DNA from: JAWLHK01 sp041690355 [NCBI: bacterium] | GTDB taxonomy: Bacteria > J088 > JAWLBW01 | Assembly: GCA_041690355.1 (NCBI GenBank) | Contig: JAWLHK010000009.1 | Coordinates: 1-64,000, forward strand | DNA length: 64,000 nucleotides | Direction: 5' to 3' | Shown: positions 62,485 through 64,000 of the stretch, piece by piece | How the letters are laid out: every line of letters starts with the position of its first letter | How positions within the stretch are numbered: the first letter of the stretch is position 1 | Translations under genes and position numbers: made by a program | Notes under the pieces: model-generated | Seen by the model: only the letters and a program-made list of their open reading frames with translations | Database searches by the model: none | Told to the model about the DNA's origin: nothing

Positions 62485-64000
62485 ATGCAGTCCCGCTCTT
62501 CACGGGGTTTTCTGGGGGGCTTTCTGGGACGGTTGCCGCTTCTGGTACTGGCCATTTCGCTGGGGCTGACCCTTGCGAGCTGGCTGCTCATCAAGCGCAC
62601 ACTCGATCTCAAGGCCGACGAGCGTTTCGAGTTGCGCACCCTGCAGATTCAGAACGAAATCGAAAACCGCATGCAGACGTATCTGGATGCGCTGCTTCAC
62701 ACGCGCGGCCTGTTCCAGGTCGACCCTCAAGTCGAGCGGGCCGAATTCGTGGAATACGTGCAGTCGATGGAAATCGGGGTGCGCTATCCGGGCATCCAGG
62801 GCATGGGTTTCACCCGGCGCGTCCCGGCCGCCGATCTCGCAGCGTACGAAGAACATATCCGCGGCGAAGGATTCCCTCAATTCAAAGTGTGGCCCGGTGA
62901 ACCGCGCGACGAGTATTTCAGCATCGAGTATCTCGAACCGTTCGACTGGCGCAACCGGCGGGCGTTCGGCTACGACATGCATACCGAACCGACGCGGCGC
63001 GCCGCCATGGATCGGGCCCGCGACACCGGCTACCCCACTTCCAGCGAACCGGTCACGCTGGTGCAGGAGACCGAGGCGAGCCGGCAGGTCGGTTTTCTCG
63101 TCTACGTTCCCGTCTACCGCGAGGGCGCTCCCGTAGCCACGGTCGAACAACGCCGCGACGCCCTGCGCGGATTCGTCTACGCCCCATTTCGCAGCCAGGA
63201 CCTGTTCGACGGAATCTTCAGCCAGCTCTACCGTCCCCTGGAGGTGACGTTTCGCGTCGTCGCGTTACGCGGCGATGAACCGGTTTCGCTTTATGAAACC
63301 GGCCCCCGCATGCCTGCGCCCCCCGAGCGTTCCTCCGAACGCATGACCATCGTCGCCGGGCAGCAGTGGAGGCTGCAATTCGACGCGGCGCCCGGATTTC
63401 TGACGCTCGTTGAACGAACCGCTCCGCCTGTCGTCCTCGTCTTCGGAACTCTCTTCAGCATCACCCTTTTCTTTCTCATCGGCGCCGAAGGGCGCCAACG
63501 TCAGGTCGAACGCGTTCTGCTTGCAAAAGAGCAGACGTCAAGACGCCAGGCCGAAGAGGCCGTGCGGGCCCGTGAGGATTTTCTCTCCATTGCCTCGCAT
63601 GAGCTGAAAACGCCGTTGACGAGTCTGACCCTGCAGCTGCAGATACTCGCCCGGGCGCTCTCGGGCGAAGAGCCGCGCCCGACCGAGCCCGAGCGTCTCC
63701 AGCGCATCATCGGCGCCGCGCTGCGCCAGGTCGAGCGGTTGAGCGCGCTGGTAACCAACCTGCTCGATGTCACCCGCGTCCACGGGGGCCGTTTTCAGAT
63801 CGAAAGAGTGCATGTCGACCTCGTCGAGATCGTGCATGAGATCGCCGATCGCTTTCGTGAGGAACTCGAGCGCGAGGGTTACGTCCTCGCGATGGAAGCG
63901 CCCGAGCCTGTCGCTGGCAGGTGGGATCGCTACCGCATCGAACAGGTCGTCGTCAACCTGCTCACGAACGCCATGAAGTACGGCGCGCGCCAACCGATTA
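62485..64000 (+). CDS. CHASE-domain sensor histidine kinase (3' end outside the window)
   Basis: The first 505 residues of a membrane sensor kinase; no stop codon is met before the window ends. Helix 1 lies at about 15-36 (LLVLAISLGLTLASWLLI); the periplasmic CHASE domain spans about 70-270 with GVRYPGIQGMGFTRRVP and GYPTSSEPVTLVQE; helix 2 is at about 312-332. After a short coiled coil (RQRQVERVLLAKEQTSRRQAE) comes the H-box FLSIASHELKTPLT, with His near 373, and the window ends within the N-box VVVNLLTNAMKYG of the ATPase domain. CHASE domains sense small ligands such as cytokinin-like molecules or peptides. A receiver domain or partner could lie beyond. Confidence 0.9.
   Translation, partial: MQSRSSRGFLGGFLGRLPLLVLAISLGLTLASWLLIKRTLDLKADERFELRTLQIQNEIENRMQTYLDALLHTRGLFQVDPQVERAEFVEYVQSMEIGVRYPGIQGMGFTRRVPAADLAAYEEHIRGEGFPQFKVWPGEPRDEYFSIEYLEPFDWRNRRAFGYDMHTEPTRRAAMDRARDTGYPTSSEPVTLVQETEASRQVGFLVYVPVYREGAPVATVEQRRDALRGFVYAPFRSQDLFDGIFSQLYRPLEVTFRVVALRGDEPVSLYETGPRMPAPPERSSERMTIVAGQQWRLQFDAAPGFLTLVERTAPPVVLVFGTLFSITLFFLIGAEGRQRQVERVLLAKEQTSRRQAEEAVRAREDFLSIASHELKTPLTSLTLQLQILARALSGEEPRPTEPERLQRIIGAALRQVERLSALVTNLLDVTRVHGGRFQIERVHVDLVEIVHEIADRFREELEREGYVLAMEAPEPVAGRWDRYRIEQVVVNLLTNAMKYGARQPI

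Overview
The window is a 64 kb piece of a high-GC, Gram-negative bacterial chromosome. It has tightly packed genes with many 1-4 bp stop/start overlaps, several lipoprotein signals, Tat-type substrates (ferredoxin-fold partners absent, but GMC-partner proteins and a MepK-like protein carry RR motifs), BolA, EcsC and an LdtD-MepK pair. This fits Proteobacteria in the broad sense. The copper/haem monooxygenase, the GMC plus subunit-3 pairs and the CRTAC1 protein would suit Myxococcota or another deltaproteobacterial lineage, but I cannot place it with certainty. I see no rRNA, prophage, insertion sequence or CRISPR array.

Layout. 0-6 kb: a fused glycogen synthase/alpha-glucan phosphorylase and an FGE-domain lipoprotein. 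6.1-7.8 kb: tRNA-Thr(CGU) with its own promoter and terminator, then a small accessory patch holding a Cys-rich lipoprotein and a duplicated segment that left one intact and one truncated thioredoxin-like gene. 8-11.9 kb: a persulfide/sulfur module (CoA-disulfide-reductase-rhodanese fusion, ETHE1-like dioxygenase, MarR-DoxX operon). 11.9-17.3 kb: a TetR-SDR-Baeyer-Villiger-type monooxygenase-patatin operon that reads as an alcohol-to-ketone-to-ester-to-hydrolysis route. 17.3-19.4 kb: small secreted proteins, a DUF4160/DUF2442 pair and a VapBC-like pair. 19.5-25 kb: SlyD-like isomerase, an MBOAT/SGNH-like O-acylation pair, and a receiver-like/flavoprotein fusion. 25-30 kb: acyl-CoA dehydrogenase, LdtD-MepK cell-wall pair and a copper/haem protein. 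30-41 kb: two GMC oxidoreductase/Tat-subunit pairs, a condensation-type acyltransferase, a fucosyltransferase-like protein, stress protein, scramblase-like protein, DHA2 exporter and SRPBCC-DUF5995 protein. 41-51.7 kb: SlyD, FecR-domain, PilZ, phosphoesterase, methionine aminopeptidase, DUF2267, lipid kinase, CRTAC1 lipoprotein, DedA and Cu/Zn superoxide dismutase. 51.8-64 kb: small proteins, BolA, a membrane protein with a degenerate S24-like domain, tandem Usp, GH123-like protein, zinc alcohol dehydrogenase, an EcsC gene between two paralogous acidic genes, a two-knuckle Cys/His protein, and a CHASE histidine kinase cut by the window end.

The most unusual feature is not a gene. Most of the larger intergenic gaps carry short tandem arrays with a period of exactly 7 bp. 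The heptamer differs from array to array while the period does not. In four places an approximately 80-bp module is also present, two of them forming a 109-bp tandem duplication at 20.0-20.3 kb. One array overlaps a stop codon and others lie within 10 bp of a start or stop codon. Another possibly supplies the -35 box of a GMC operon.
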